DNA of 64,000 nt from assembly GCA_044220875.1 (NCBI GenBank), contig JBGAQH010000005.1:338613-402612 (forward strand), in the 5' to 3' direction. This document shows positions 35,540 to 44,648 of this stretch, in pieces. Origin of the DNA: JAEUIT01 sp044220875 (lineage in GTDB: Bacteria; Planctomycetota; Phycisphaerae; Phycisphaerales; SM1A02). The notes under the pieces were generated by a model. The model saw nothing but the letters and a program-made list of their open reading frames with translations. It was not told where the DNA came from and did not search any database. The position numbers and the translations under genes were made by a program. Numbering within the stretch: position 1 is the stretch's first letter; every line of letters begins with the position of its first letter.

Positions 35540-35727
35540 TCAACACAGAGGCACAGAGGACACAGAGGGCCGCAGAGAAAAGGCACTTTGAGGGGCTGAA
35601 CGCTCAGCGCGAGTGACGATGCTGGCACTGCAGCACCATGACGTTCTCGCGCCTGCGGCGGGCCACCCTCCCAGCCAATTCCTTGTCTTCTCCGTGGCCC
35701 TCTGTGTCCTCTGTGCCTTTGTGTTGA
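35540..35727. repeat. ACAGAGG inverted-repeat element A
   Basis: Two arms of about 28 bases, near-perfect reverse complements of each other and built from ACAGAGG-type units, flank about 130 bases of unique sequence. It fills the gap between the pseudopilin gene and the S8 protease gene. Related elements occur four more times in the window. Confidence 0.85.
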
Positions 35728-35747
35728 ATCCTCCCGCCCCACACACC

Positions 35748-37163
35748 TCACCCCGACCACGCAGCGAGGAGCGCCGCGACGTCGGCTGGGCCGACCGTTC
35801 CGTCGCCGTCGAGATCGCCCGGGCCCGATGAACCCCACGCGCCGAGGAGAATCGCCAGATCCGGGGCGGCCACGCTGCCGTTGGCGTCGAGGTCGCCCGC
35901 GGCGAGGCGGGCGGCCAATTCCAGTCGCGCCGCCGGGGCGTTGATCCGTCCCCAGCCGGTGTTCTCGTCAAAGCCCGGCGCGTCGACGTCGTCGGCGGAG
36001 TCGCGGATCACCGACCAGAGCCCGTCAGGCCCCAGCCACGGTGCCGAGCCGAGGAGGATTGCCGCGAGGCCCGACACGTGCGGCGCCGCCATCGACGTGC
36101 CGCTCTTGTAGCCGTACGACGCGGTTTGCGTGCAGGAGTAGATCGACTGCCCCGGCGCCGCGATCTCGACCTCGGGTCCGTTGTTCGAGAAGCTCGCCCG
36201 CACGTCGAGGTTGTTGGTCGCGGCCACGGCCAGGGCGTGATCGAGTTTTCCGGGATACGCGACATTCTGATTGCCGTTGCCGGCGATGGCGACGACGAGC
36301 GAGCCGGCGTCGTAGCAGTAGTTGACGGCGTCCTCGAGCACCTGTTCGAAGTCGTAGCCGTGAATGCTGATGTTGATGATGCGGGCGCCGTGGTCGGCGG
36401 CCCAGACGAGGCCTTCGCTGATCGTGGTCCACTCGCCGAAGCAGGTCGAGTCGAAGACCCGCACCGGGAGAATCAGCGCCGTGTCGTTCATGCCGGCAAC
36501 GCCGCGGCCGTTGTTTCGCTTGGCGGCGATGATTCCCGAGACGTGTGTGCCGTGGCTGCTGCAGACATCGGTGGTGTCGGGCGACTGGGTAAGTACGTTC
36601 CAGCCTGGCAGCACGCGCCCGGCGAGCTCCTCGTGGAGGAAGACGCCGCCGTCCACCACGCCGACGATGACCGGCGGCACCGCGCCCATGGCCCACGCTT
36701 CGGGCGCATCGCAATCGGCATCGACCAGTCCCGCCGTTCCCTGAATCGTCTGCCCGGTGTTGTGCATCCCGTACTGAAGGCCGAAGGATGGATCGTTCGG
36801 CAGCGGCGGTTCGCCTTCGCCGAGTTCGACCCGTGACGGCACCTCAACGCACTCGAAGAGAAGATCGACGGACCCGAGCGCCGCAGCGACCGATTGGGCG
36901 TCGCGCGATTGCCGCAGGCCCACGCGCATCCAACGGTCGAGGCCATGTTCTTGCGCACGCGTCGCGTTCGCCGGCGCGACCCGAAAGAGCGGCTCGGGGG
37001 CAACGAGACGCCGTCCGACCTCCTGTTGGGAGAGCCAGGTCCACGCGGTCGCGGCGTCGACGCCGGGACGGAGCTTGACCGAGAGCGACTCCCCCGAGGC
37101 CAAGGAGGTCAGGAGGACACAGGGCAACGCCGCGGCGGCAAGGAACGCAATCGGTCGGGGCAT
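35748..37163 (-). CDS. Secreted S8 subtilisin-like protease with dockerin-like tail
   Basis: A 471-residue exported serine endopeptidase. A signal peptide (about residues 1-24) is followed by a short propeptide-like region. The catalytic triad is D171 in VVDGG, H204 in SSHGTHVSG and S357 in GTSMAAPHV. Two dockerin-like loops at the end read DLAILLGAWG and DVAALLAAWSG. The domain order fits a surface-tethered protease. It lies 75 bases downstream of the giant paralogue 2 on the same strand. No Shine-Dalgarno sequence is seen; TAGGGT lies 12 bases before the ATG. Confidence 0.93.
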   Translation of the reverse strand: MPRPIAFLAAAALPCVLLTSLASGESLSVKLRPGVDAATAWTWLSQQEVGRRLVAPEPLFRVAPANATRAQEHGLDRWMRVGLRQSRDAQSVAAALGSVDLLFECVEVPSRVELGEGEPPLPNDPSFGLQYGMHNTGQTIQGTAGLVDADCDAPEAWAMGAVPPVIVGVVDGGVFLHEELAGRVLPGWNVLTQSPDTTDVCSSHGTHVSGIIAAKRNNGRGVAGMNDTALILPVRVFDSTCFGEWTTISEGLVWAADHGARIINISIHGYDFEQVLEDAVNYCYDAGSLVVAIAGNGNQNVAYPGKLDHALAVAATNNLDVRASFSNNGPEVEIAAPGQSIYSCTQTASYGYKSGTSMAAPHVSGLAAILLGSAPWLGPDGLWSVIRDSADDVDAPGFDENTGWGRINAPAARLELAARLAAGDLDANGSVAAPDLAILLGAWGSSGPGDLDGDGTVGPADVAALLAAWSG

Positions 37164-37238
37164 GCCGACACCCTACCACCGGATCCAACGTCGTCGAATC
37201 GGTCGTCGGCGAATCGGGGAGATCCCGGGCAGGGCCGC

Positions 37239-40200
37239 TTACGACGTCCACGCTCCCAAGAGCGACGCGAGATCTTCCGGACCGACCGAGCCGCTCGCGT
37301 CCAGGTCGCCCGGCCCCGGCGTCCCCCATGCACCGAGGAGAATCGCAAGGTCGCCCGCGCCGACGAGCCCGTCACCGTCGAGATCGGCGGGAGGGCCGAG
37401 CGGAACGTGGGCGATGAAGACGTCGTGGTGGCCGGCCGCGTCGAGGGGCGTAACGTTCGAGGCCTTGGTCGAGAAGAGGACGCGGGTTCCGCCGCCGCCG
37501 ATCGCGACCGAGGGATCGACGTCGTCGTTGAAGTCACCGAGGTCGCCCGTCGAGAGCAGGCGGTTCGAGCCGGTCAGCGTGTCGCGGCGATAGAGCTTCC
37601 GCACGCCGTTCGCCACGGCGTCGTCGGTGAGATTCGCGGCCCGGGTCGTGAATGCGTACACGCGAGCGTCGGCGGTCGACGCGAACCCCTCAATCGGCGC
37701 CGTGGGCCACGCGCCGTCCGACGTCGTCGAGATGGCGGTGATCTCGCCGCTCTCACGATCGCGGCGATAGACCTGCGCGCCGATCGGGACCGCGCCGGGG
37801 ACGAAGAGTTCCTGTCCCTGGGCGCGGAAGCTCAGAAAGCGACCGTCGCCCGACACCTGCGCGTCCAGGATGTTGGCGTGCGGGACAAGCCCGCCGCTGC
37901 CCGGCACCGCCAGTTCCACCATGCCGGTGTCGCGATCAAACGCATACGCGGCCTGCCAGCCCGCGCTCGCGCGAACGAAGAAGGCGTGTCGGCCGTCCGC
38001 AGAGAGGTCGAGCGGCCAGGACGACACCGCGAGTTGCGCTCCCTGCGCACTCAGGCTGATCCGCGTGGTGGTGCCCGCGATGCGGTCACGAAGGAAGACG
38101 TCCCATGTTCCGTTCGTGTCGTCGGGGACCAGCGTGGTCATGCTGGAGACGAAGAGAACGTATCGCCCGTCGTCGGAGATGCGCGGCTCGCCGCCGTTGA
38201 TGATCGTGACGCCATCGGGCGCCATGCCGACCGGCACGCGGACCCCCGTCGTTCGATCGATCACGAAGAGGGCCCCACTGTTTCCGGCGAAGACGAGATA
38301 GCGGCCGTTCGGACTGAGGCGACCGCCGTCATAGGCGGACGTCGCCGGATACCCGCCATTCGCTCCGCTCAGGAGTTCGGGGCCCGCCGCACCTTCGGCG
38401 ATCCCGAGGGCCGCCGGCACGGACTGCACCGCCCCGAGATTGGTGGCCTTGCTCGCGAAGACCGCGTAGCTGCCGTCCGCGGCGATCGACTGCGGTCGAA
38501 TCGAGTCGAAGATGCTGAAGAGATCCTCCCAGTCGTTGGCTCCACTGTCGTTGTTGCCGTAGGTCGCTCCGATGCCACTGGCCAACGTGAAGAGGAGCGG
38601 ACCGCCGCCCGGTACCCAGAGATCGATCGTGGCCGAGGCGGCGCCGTAATGGACCGTCGCGAGGGCATGGCCGGGCCCCACGGCCTTCACGACGGACTGA
38701 CCGCTCGACTGGGAGGCGAGGATCATGACGAAGGGCGTGTCGAACGACCAGGTCAGTTGGCTGCTGATGTCGTAGGTCGCGCCGTCGACCGTGATGGTGG
38801 CGGGGACAACCGTGCTCTCGCCGATCGCGAGGGTGATCGACCCCGGAACCGTGAGGGCGTCGACGTGATCGATGATGCGGAGGAACGCGCCTTGGGCATC
38901 GGCAATGAGGAGCGGTGGGTAGCCAAGGAGCGTCGGGAGGGTCGGACGGGGCGGAAGGTGCAGCGATGCGGTGGCGAACACCGGTACGTCACCCGGACCG
39001 GCGGGCGTCCATCCGGGGGCGACGGCGATCGAGAGCGGACCGTTGACGCTCACCGAATCGGCGGTGATGGCAGGCCCGCCGTCGAGCGGCAGCGTGATGG
39101 TGGTGACCGTCGGCGACGTCTGCACCGTGGTGGCGGCGACCGAGCCATTCACGCCGACCGAGAGCCAGCCCTTCTCGAGGGAGATCCCGCCCGTGCAGTG
39201 AATGATGCCGCCGTTCGTCGCCTCGACGCCGAGCGAACTGTTTCCCTGCGAACTGATGCCGCTGGTGTCGATGCGTCCGTCGTTGGTCGCCACGAGCGAG
39301 CCGTTCAGCGAACCGGCGAGTTGCATCGCCGGGAGCGTGAGGCTGCTGCCGGGGTCCGCGGCGCGGCACTGGGCCGGGGCATTCAGGAGCCACGACCCGA
39401 ACGATGCGATGGTGTCGACCGTGATGGAGCTTCCGCCGCTCGCTGCGAGGAGGGCGGTGACGGGGGACGTTCCACCGAGCGAAAGGCTGCCGATGGCCAG
39501 CGACGCTCCCCCCGTCACGGTCACGAAGCCAGATCCTCCGCTGCCGACCGTGAGGAGACCCGTGGTGACGGAGGTGCCGTTGCCGGCCATCAGGATCGAG
39601 CCGCTGCCCGATGCGCCTGCGAGAAGCGTCGGGAAGGCATGCTCACCCGACACGGCGAGCGACCCCTGCCCGCCCGCGCCGACGACGATCGGAAGCGAGA
39701 TCGATGCCGATGGCTCGATGGTCATCAGCCCCACGGCGTTGACGCCAATGGCGATCGATCCGCCGTTGATCAGGGATCCGCGAAGGAAGAGCGACCCGCT
39801 TCCCTGAGCGGTGAAGGAGTTCGCACTGCCGACGGTGAGTGTGCCTCCGCCAAGGTCGAGTGTGGCCCCCTCATCGATGGTCGCCACGCCGGTGCCGGGC
39901 GAGAGGCCAATGACGAGCGGCGTGCCGTGCAGATCGACCTCGCCGCCGCTCTCGACGTGGAGCGTTCCGGCCCCAAACGCGCCGACGTTCCAGCTTGGGG
40001 CGGCTGTCGGCGCCTCAAGCCTGCCACCCTCCCGCACCAGAACACTGCCAGTGCCGCCGCCAACGCCAATCTGCATCCGCTGCGTGCGGGCGACCGCTCC
40101 GCCATCGATGACCAGTGAGCCGATGGCACCCGCAACTCCAACCGTTGCCTGAGCGTTGTCGAGTGCAACCGTGATGTCGCGGAGGGTCAGGCTCGGCGCA

Positions 40201-40595
40201 GCACCAACGCCACCCACGATCCACTCGCTGGCGAGCGTGATCGTGGGGGCGAATTTCGGACCGCCGACGCCGACCAGCGTCGGCGACTGATTGAGCACCC
40301 GAAGTCCGGCGAGCGATCGCGATGCGGAGACCGACACGGTGAATGGCGAGGCACTGCTGCTCGCGCCGAAGACTGCGGCATCGGACGCTCCCGGCACGCC
40401 GCTTGACCAGAGCGCCGGGTTCTCGAATGCGCCGTCCACCGGTGTGAGCCACTGCACATCGGCAGCGACCACCGGACTCATGCAAGCGCCAGCGAGAAGA
40501 ATCGCTGCGCCCAGCATGCGCCCTTGGGTCGAGCGGATCGAACGAGCGCCGCGTCGTCCGGTGGCCTGATCGTGATGTGCGAGATCGACATGCAT
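37239..40595 (-). CDS. Giant secreted beta-rich protein with TolB-like propeller and dockerin-like tail (paralogue 2)
   Basis: A 1118-residue exported protein from ATG 40595 (MHVDLAHHDQATG), with AAGGA-like sequence upstream. The signal helix (LGAAILLAGACMSPVVA) is followed by the family opening WLTPVDGAFENPALWSSGVP, a 500-residue repetitive Gly/Ser/Val-rich region, TWSFDTPF and ATYGNNDSG markers, then TolB/WD40-like blades such as SDDGRYVLFVSS and the tail DLAILLGAWG and DLASLLGAWTS. It is closest in plan to paralogues 1 and 4. An open antisense frame of more than 1000 codons exists here but is a GC-rich shadow. Confidence 0.85.
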   Translation of the reverse strand: MHVDLAHHDQATGRRGARSIRSTQGRMLGAAILLAGACMSPVVAADVQWLTPVDGAFENPALWSSGVPGASDAAVFGASSSASPFTVSVSASRSLAGLRVLNQSPTLVGVGGPKFAPTITLASEWIVGGVGAAPSLTLRDITVALDNAQATVGVAGAIGSLVIDGGAVARTQRMQIGVGGGTGSVLVREGGRLEAPTAAPSWNVGAFGAGTLHVESGGEVDLHGTPLVIGLSPGTGVATIDEGATLDLGGGTLTVGSANSFTAQGSGSLFLRGSLINGGSIAIGVNAVGLMTIEPSASISLPIVVGAGGQGSLAVSGEHAFPTLLAGASGSGSILMAGNGTSVTTGLLTVGSGGSGFVTVTGGASLAIGSLSLGGTSPVTALLAASGGSSITVDTIASFGSWLLNAPAQCRAADPGSSLTLPAMQLAGSLNGSLVATNDGRIDTSGISSQGNSSLGVEATNGGIIHCTGGISLEKGWLSVGVNGSVAATTVQTSPTVTTITLPLDGGPAITADSVSVNGPLSIAVAPGWTPAGPGDVPVFATASLHLPPRPTLPTLLGYPPLLIADAQGAFLRIIDHVDALTVPGSITLAIGESTVVPATITVDGATYDISSQLTWSFDTPFVMILASQSSGQSVVKAVGPGHALATVHYGAASATIDLWVPGGGPLLFTLASGIGATYGNNDSGANDWEDLFSIFDSIRPQSIAADGSYAVFASKATNLGAVQSVPAALGIAEGAAGPELLSGANGGYPATSAYDGGRLSPNGRYLVFAGNSGALFVIDRTTGVRVPVGMAPDGVTIINGGEPRISDDGRYVLFVSSMTTLVPDDTNGTWDVFLRDRIAGTTTRISLSAQGAQLAVSSWPLDLSADGRHAFFVRASAGWQAAYAFDRDTGMVELAVPGSGGLVPHANILDAQVSGDGRFLSFRAQGQELFVPGAVPIGAQVYRRDRESGEITAISTTSDGAWPTAPIEGFASTADARVYAFTTRAANLTDDAVANGVRKLYRRDTLTGSNRLLSTGDLGDFNDDVDPSVAIGGGGTRVLFSTKASNVTPLDAAGHHDVFIAHVPLGPPADLDGDGLVGAGDLAILLGAWGTPGPGDLDASGSVGPEDLASLLGAWTS

Positions 40596-40743
40596 GGATG
40601 GAGTCCTTGGACGTTCGCCTGGCGGCCTGCCTCGGCATCGTGTCGGCGCGGGCGCGGGCACAGTCCCGGGGAGATACGTCGATCGGCGGCGCCGTTGCGC
40701 TCGATTCGACCGAATGGGGCGGGCACCCCGCGGCACCGCGCAT

Positions 40744-40772
40744 AAAAAAGCCCCGGCCAGTTGGCCGGGGCT
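40744..40772 (-). terminator. Rho-independent terminator of the VCBS protein gene
   Basis: Read on the minus strand, a 10-bp perfect stem (AGCCCCGGCC with its complement) with a 4-base loop ends in six T residues. It lies about 35 bases after the stop at 40806 and separates it from paralogue 2. Confidence 0.93.
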
Positions 40773-40805
40773 CGAGGTGTCAAGCAAACAAGGGGTCGCT
40801 GGAAC

Positions 40806-43346
40806 TTACGGGCAAGCGCCCCACGCGCCGAGGAGGACCGCAAGATCCGCCCCGTCGGTGGTGCCGTCGCCGTTCAGGTCGCCAGCGGCTCCGCCCCAGC
40901 CTCCGAGGAGGACTGCGAGGTCGGCGCCGTCAACGCCACCGCTGTGGTCCAGATCCGACGGGCAGGGTGTCGACACCGGGCAGCTGCCGCCGGTGATGAC
41001 CACCGCGTCGATGGCCGCCTCGGTCACCGAGTTGTCCGGCGCATCGGCAATCGAGAAGCGAACCTGCATCGTCGCGGTCAGCGGCAGGATGTCGGCGAGG
41101 TCGAAGCTGACCGAGCGCCACAGGTTCTCGCCGTGGGTGTTCACGGTCTCGAGCGTGACCCAGTTGCTCCCGTCGTTGGTGACCTGCACGACCAGGGCGT
41201 CGCCTTCCGAGGAGAGCGTGTCGTCGTTGGCGAACCAACGCTTGTAGCTCAGGATCGGATGCGGGACCGCGCTGAGGTCAACGACCGGGGAGGTCGCGAT
41301 GGTCGGGCCGCCGTCGAGATCCGATGCCGTGGCAGCGCCACCAGCGACGCCGTTCCACGTCACGAGCGCCTTGGTTCCAGCACCAGCGGTGCCCGGAGCC
41401 CACGGCTTGCTGTTGAGGGTCGTCGCCACCGGGGTCGCCTGCTCCCAACCCTTCGAGCCGACGGTCATGCCGAAGTTCTCGACGGTGAAGCCTTCAAGAC
41501 CAGTCTCGAAGCCGACGTTGAGCGGCGTCACGGACGTCTCGCCGGCCGTCATCGTGTAGTAGGCGTAGGGAGCGTTGCTCGGGTCGCGATAGGGACCACC
41601 GGTGTCGAGGGCAGCCTCGAAGGAGTAGTCGATCGTGTCGCCGCACTGCAGGGCCGGGAAGGAGGCGGTGTAGCTGCCGCTCCCGCTCAGGACCGTCTGC
41701 TGCCACGGGCCGCCATTCACCGAGTAGTTGAGCTTCACGGTGCCGTCGAGAATCGTTCCGCCCGTCGGGGCGATGGTGAGCGGGAACGACGCGCCGACGT
41801 CGGGGGTGACGACCGAGGGACGTCCGCTCGGATAGGCGTAGGTGCAGAAGACCTTGCGGTTCATGTACACCTCGATGCCTGAGCAGCGACCGACGACCAT
41901 GTCGGGCCAGCCGTCGTTGTCGAGGTCGATCGGAGCCACGTCGAACCACGCCTGAAGCTGCGTGTCGGAGAAGGGCTTCGAGAAGGAGGCGTTCGACTCC
42001 ACGAGGATGTTGCTGGTCGAACCCGAATAGGTGTTGCGGTAGATGTGGGTCCGTCGTCCGGTCGTCGGGCAGAACGAGGGAAGGTCGGCATCGATGTCGA
42101 CGATCACGGCGTCGACCTTGCCGTCCTTGTCCCAGTCGCAGGTCTTGATGGTGTTGCCGAACTCCGTCGCGCTCTGGGCGATGACAAACGAGGTGAAGTT
42201 CGGCTGACCCGTCGCGTCGTTGCCGGTGTTGATCAGGTAGCGATCCTGGCTGTCGTCGGCCACGATCAGGTCGAGCTTGCCGTCGTTGTTGAGATCGGCC
42301 TTCTCGACGTGATAGGGAGCGCCGGTGTAGGCAAGCTTGATGCCGAGGAAGCCGGCGCCCGACGCCTTGCGGGTGAGCACGCCGACGCCGTCGCCTCCGA
42401 GGGTGCTGACGCGGACGATGTCGTCCTTGCCGTCACCGGTGAAGTCGCCCGACGTTGACGCGTTGCCGAAGGCCGAGGCGAGCTGGGCCGAGGTCGCGAC
42501 CGTCGTGGTCGTGTCGAAGAAGTAGCCCGGGCCGGGGCCGCCTGGCGTGTTGCCCCAGTTGAAGAGCAGCTTGTTGTTGAAGTCGTTCGCGGCGGTCTCG
42601 CCGGGGCTCTGTTGGGTCTCGCCCGGATCGTTCGTGTCGCCGTCGCCGTTGAGATCCATGGTCTGCGTGCCGCTGGTCTCCGGCGTGTCGTAGTCCACGT
42701 AGAACAGGTCCATGAACCCGTCGTTGTTGAAGTCGCCGGCGGTGAGATCGCAGAATCGCGGATTCGCCGTCGCGTTGCCGCTCGGCGGAAGCAGGTGCGG
42801 GATCCGGTCGCGCTCGTGGCGGAAGCCCTGCCAGTGCCCTTGGGCGTCATTGCCGAGATTGATGTAGGCACGCGGCTGGCCGATGATGTCGATCAGTCCA
42901 TCGCTCATCGTCGTTGCCGTCACGAGATCAAGCCAGCCGTCGCCGTTGATGTCGACGGCGTACATGTCGCGGTCGTTCGTCGGATCAAGGAAGCCGTGAT
43001 AGCCGGCGACATCGGAGGTCGAGGCATACTCGTTCGTGCGGTCGACCAGCACGCCACCCTCGTTCATGAAGAGGATGTTTCGGAACCCGCCCTGAATCGA
43101 ACCCGGGAACTTGCGTCCCACGGCGAGGTCAACCCAGCCGTCGTGGTTGAAGTCGCCCCAGCCGAAGTCCTTCTCGATGTTGTCATTCACCAGAAGAGAC
43201 GGACTGGCCACGAGGCGCGTCGCGGATTCGTTCACGAAGGACGCCCACGGCGCTTGAGCCTGAGCGGACGACGCGGCGGCGCCGGCGATGAGGATGGCAG
43301 GTACCAACAGACCAGACAGCGACGACATGACCACGCGTGCGTGCAT
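40806..43346 (-). CDS. Secreted VCBS/FG-GAP repeat protein with dockerin-like tail
   Basis: An 846-residue exported protein. The signal peptide ends around AAASSAQAQA (residue 32). Several Ca2+-binding VCBS/FG-GAP motifs follow: FGWGDFNHDGWVDLAVG, AVDINGDGWLDLVTA, AGDFNNDGFMDLFYVD and ADLNNDGKLDLIVAD, suggesting a seven-bladed propeller. A later region (about 560-790) is beta-sandwich-like. The tail has DLAVLLGGWGG and DLAVLLGAWGACP. GGAG stands about 10 bases before the ATG. Its own terminator makes it a single transcription unit, which is the least ambiguous of the secreted genes. Confidence 0.88.
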   Translation of the reverse strand: MHARVVMSSLSGLLVPAILIAGAAASSAQAQAPWASFVNESATRLVASPSLLVNDNIEKDFGWGDFNHDGWVDLAVGRKFPGSIQGGFRNILFMNEGGVLVDRTNEYASTSDVAGYHGFLDPTNDRDMYAVDINGDGWLDLVTATTMSDGLIDIIGQPRAYINLGNDAQGHWQGFRHERDRIPHLLPPSGNATANPRFCDLTAGDFNNDGFMDLFYVDYDTPETSGTQTMDLNGDGDTNDPGETQQSPGETAANDFNNKLLFNWGNTPGGPGPGYFFDTTTTVATSAQLASAFGNASTSGDFTGDGKDDIVRVSTLGGDGVGVLTRKASGAGFLGIKLAYTGAPYHVEKADLNNDGKLDLIVADDSQDRYLINTGNDATGQPNFTSFVIAQSATEFGNTIKTCDWDKDGKVDAVIVDIDADLPSFCPTTGRRTHIYRNTYSGSTSNILVESNASFSKPFSDTQLQAWFDVAPIDLDNDGWPDMVVGRCSGIEVYMNRKVFCTYAYPSGRPSVVTPDVGASFPLTIAPTGGTILDGTVKLNYSVNGGPWQQTVLSGSGSYTASFPALQCGDTIDYSFEAALDTGGPYRDPSNAPYAYYTMTAGETSVTPLNVGFETGLEGFTVENFGMTVGSKGWEQATPVATTLNSKPWAPGTAGAGTKALVTWNGVAGGAATASDLDGGPTIATSPVVDLSAVPHPILSYKRWFANDDTLSSEGDALVVQVTNDGSNWVTLETVNTHGENLWRSVSFDLADILPLTATMQVRFSIADAPDNSVTEAAIDAVVITGGSCPVSTPCPSDLDHSGGVDGADLAVLLGGWGGAAGDLNGDGTTDGADLAVLLGAWGACP

Positions 43347-43782
43347 CAGCGATTCTCCAGGGACGGCGGGACTGCGTCAGGCGCAACGACAGCGACCGCG
43401 GTTCCGTAGTCTCGAACGACAACGACAGAAGGACCGACTGAACAACGTCGGCCCATGCGATGGAGCGTACCGGCGGTTTTGCGATGGACACCCAGAATCT
43501 GCCAAACCCGCCAGCAGAATTTGCACAATCGGCACCCTCCGCCTCCCCCCGCGTGTGGCGGTCGCTCGAGTCGCCCTGTGCGGTGGATCGCCCGACCCGG
43601 GCCTCGGAATTCGGGTATTCGCCCTCCCGGCCCACGGTCGCCGACCCGTCCGGCCTAGCTCCCGGCGCCTTCCGGCAGCAGCCCAGCGGCACGTGCGCGG
43701 TAGGCTCACGTGGGGTTCAACGCCCCTTTCAACCTCTCCGTTTCGCCTCGTCTTTCTTCGCCACCTTTCTGGATTCGCCACC
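43347..43782. other. Divergent intergenic region
   Basis: About 435 bases between the VCBS protein and the thioredoxin-like protein, transcribed away from each other. Open frames exist but have no credible start or composition. Both promoters must lie here; no clear hexamer pair could be assigned. Confidence 0.5.
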
Positions 43783-44553
43783 ATGCTCATGTCGCTTGCC
43801 GTTGCGCTGGCTCTCAGCACCCCGTCGCTTCCGCTGACTGCGGATGTCACTGTTCCGACGATCTCCGCCCCGTCCGACGATTCGTTCGCCTCGGGCGACA
43901 AGAACAGCGGCGACAAGGGCAAGGGCAAGGACAAGGCGAAGGACGACAAGAAGGACAAGCCGAAGAAGGTCGACAACGGTCCCGAGCTCCACGCCGGGCA
44001 GAAGATCCTCTCCTTCTCCGCGAAGGCGATGAACGGATCGAAGATCGAGTTCCCCGGCGACTACAAGGGCAAGGTCGTCCTGCTCGACTTCTGGGCGACG
44101 TGGTGCGGACCGTGCATGGCCGAGATGCCGACGGTCGCCAGCGTCTACGAGAAGTACCACGAGGCGGGCCTTGAGGTCCTCGGCGTGACGCTCGACCAGA
44201 AGGACGCCGACTCGAAGATCAAGGCCGCCGAGAAGGACAAGGGGATGAAGTGGCCGCAGATCTATCAGGGCGGCGGCTGGGATACCCCGCTCGCGAAGAA
44301 GTTCGGCATCCACTCGATTCCGCGGGCGTTCCTCGTCGACGGCAACACCGGCATGATCATCGCCGAGGGCGGATCGATCCGCGGCGAGGCCCTCGATCCG
44401 GCGGTGAAGGACGCACTCGCCAAGCTGAAGAAGAATGATGACGGCGGCTCGAAGGACAAGGCCCCGGCCAAGGACAAGGGCAACGACAAGGGCGGCGACA
44501 AGGGCGGGGACAAGGGTGGGGACAAGGGCGGCGACAAGAAGAAGACCAACTGA
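43783..44553 (+). CDS. TlpA-like thioredoxin-fold protein with charged tails
   Basis: A 256-residue exported or membrane-anchored thiol oxidoreductase. The first 20 residues are hydrophobic (LMSLAVALALSTPSLPLTA). A Lys/Asp-rich linker (about 38-66) follows, then a TlpA-type domain with redox motif C108-GP-C111 in FWATWCGPCMAEMP and the cis-proline loop SIPRAFLVDG. The C-terminus is (GGDK)n, four copies, ending KKKTN. The Lys/Asp-rich flanks are unusual for TlpA proteins and may bind a polyanionic surface. The ATG at 43783 is preferred; the upstream frame is Pro/Arg-rich. Confidence 0.88.
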   Translation: MLMSLAVALALSTPSLPLTADVTVPTISAPSDDSFASGDKNSGDKGKGKDKAKDDKKDKPKKVDNGPELHAGQKILSFSAKAMNGSKIEFPGDYKGKVVLLDFWATWCGPCMAEMPTVASVYEKYHEAGLEVLGVTLDQKDADSKIKAAEKDKGMKWPQIYQGGGWDTPLAKKFGIHSIPRAFLVDGNTGMIIAEGGSIRGEALDPAVKDALAKLKKNDDGGSKDKAPAKDKGNDKGGDKGGDKGGDKGGDKKKTN

Positions 44554-44607
44554 ATCGCACGCCGCGCCGACGCCGTCGCGCACCGTCGCACAACATCGCA
44601 CGCCACC

Positions 44608-44648
44608 GCACCGTCGCCCGGGGTTCCCCGTGGGCGACGGTGCTTTTT
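44608..44648 (+). terminator. Terminator after the thioredoxin-like gene
   Basis: A 12-bp stem (GCACCGTCGCCC, 44608-44619, with 44632-44643), with CGGGG/CCCCG extending it across the loop, is followed by five T residues. The convergent isomerase stop (44647) sits in the T run. Confidence 0.9.

Noticed and set aside
36894..40118. 1074-codon open frame antisense to giant paralogue 2
   Set aside because: High-GC shadow: Arg/Asp-rich, no signal peptide and no domain, while the opposite strand has a signal peptide and family motifs.
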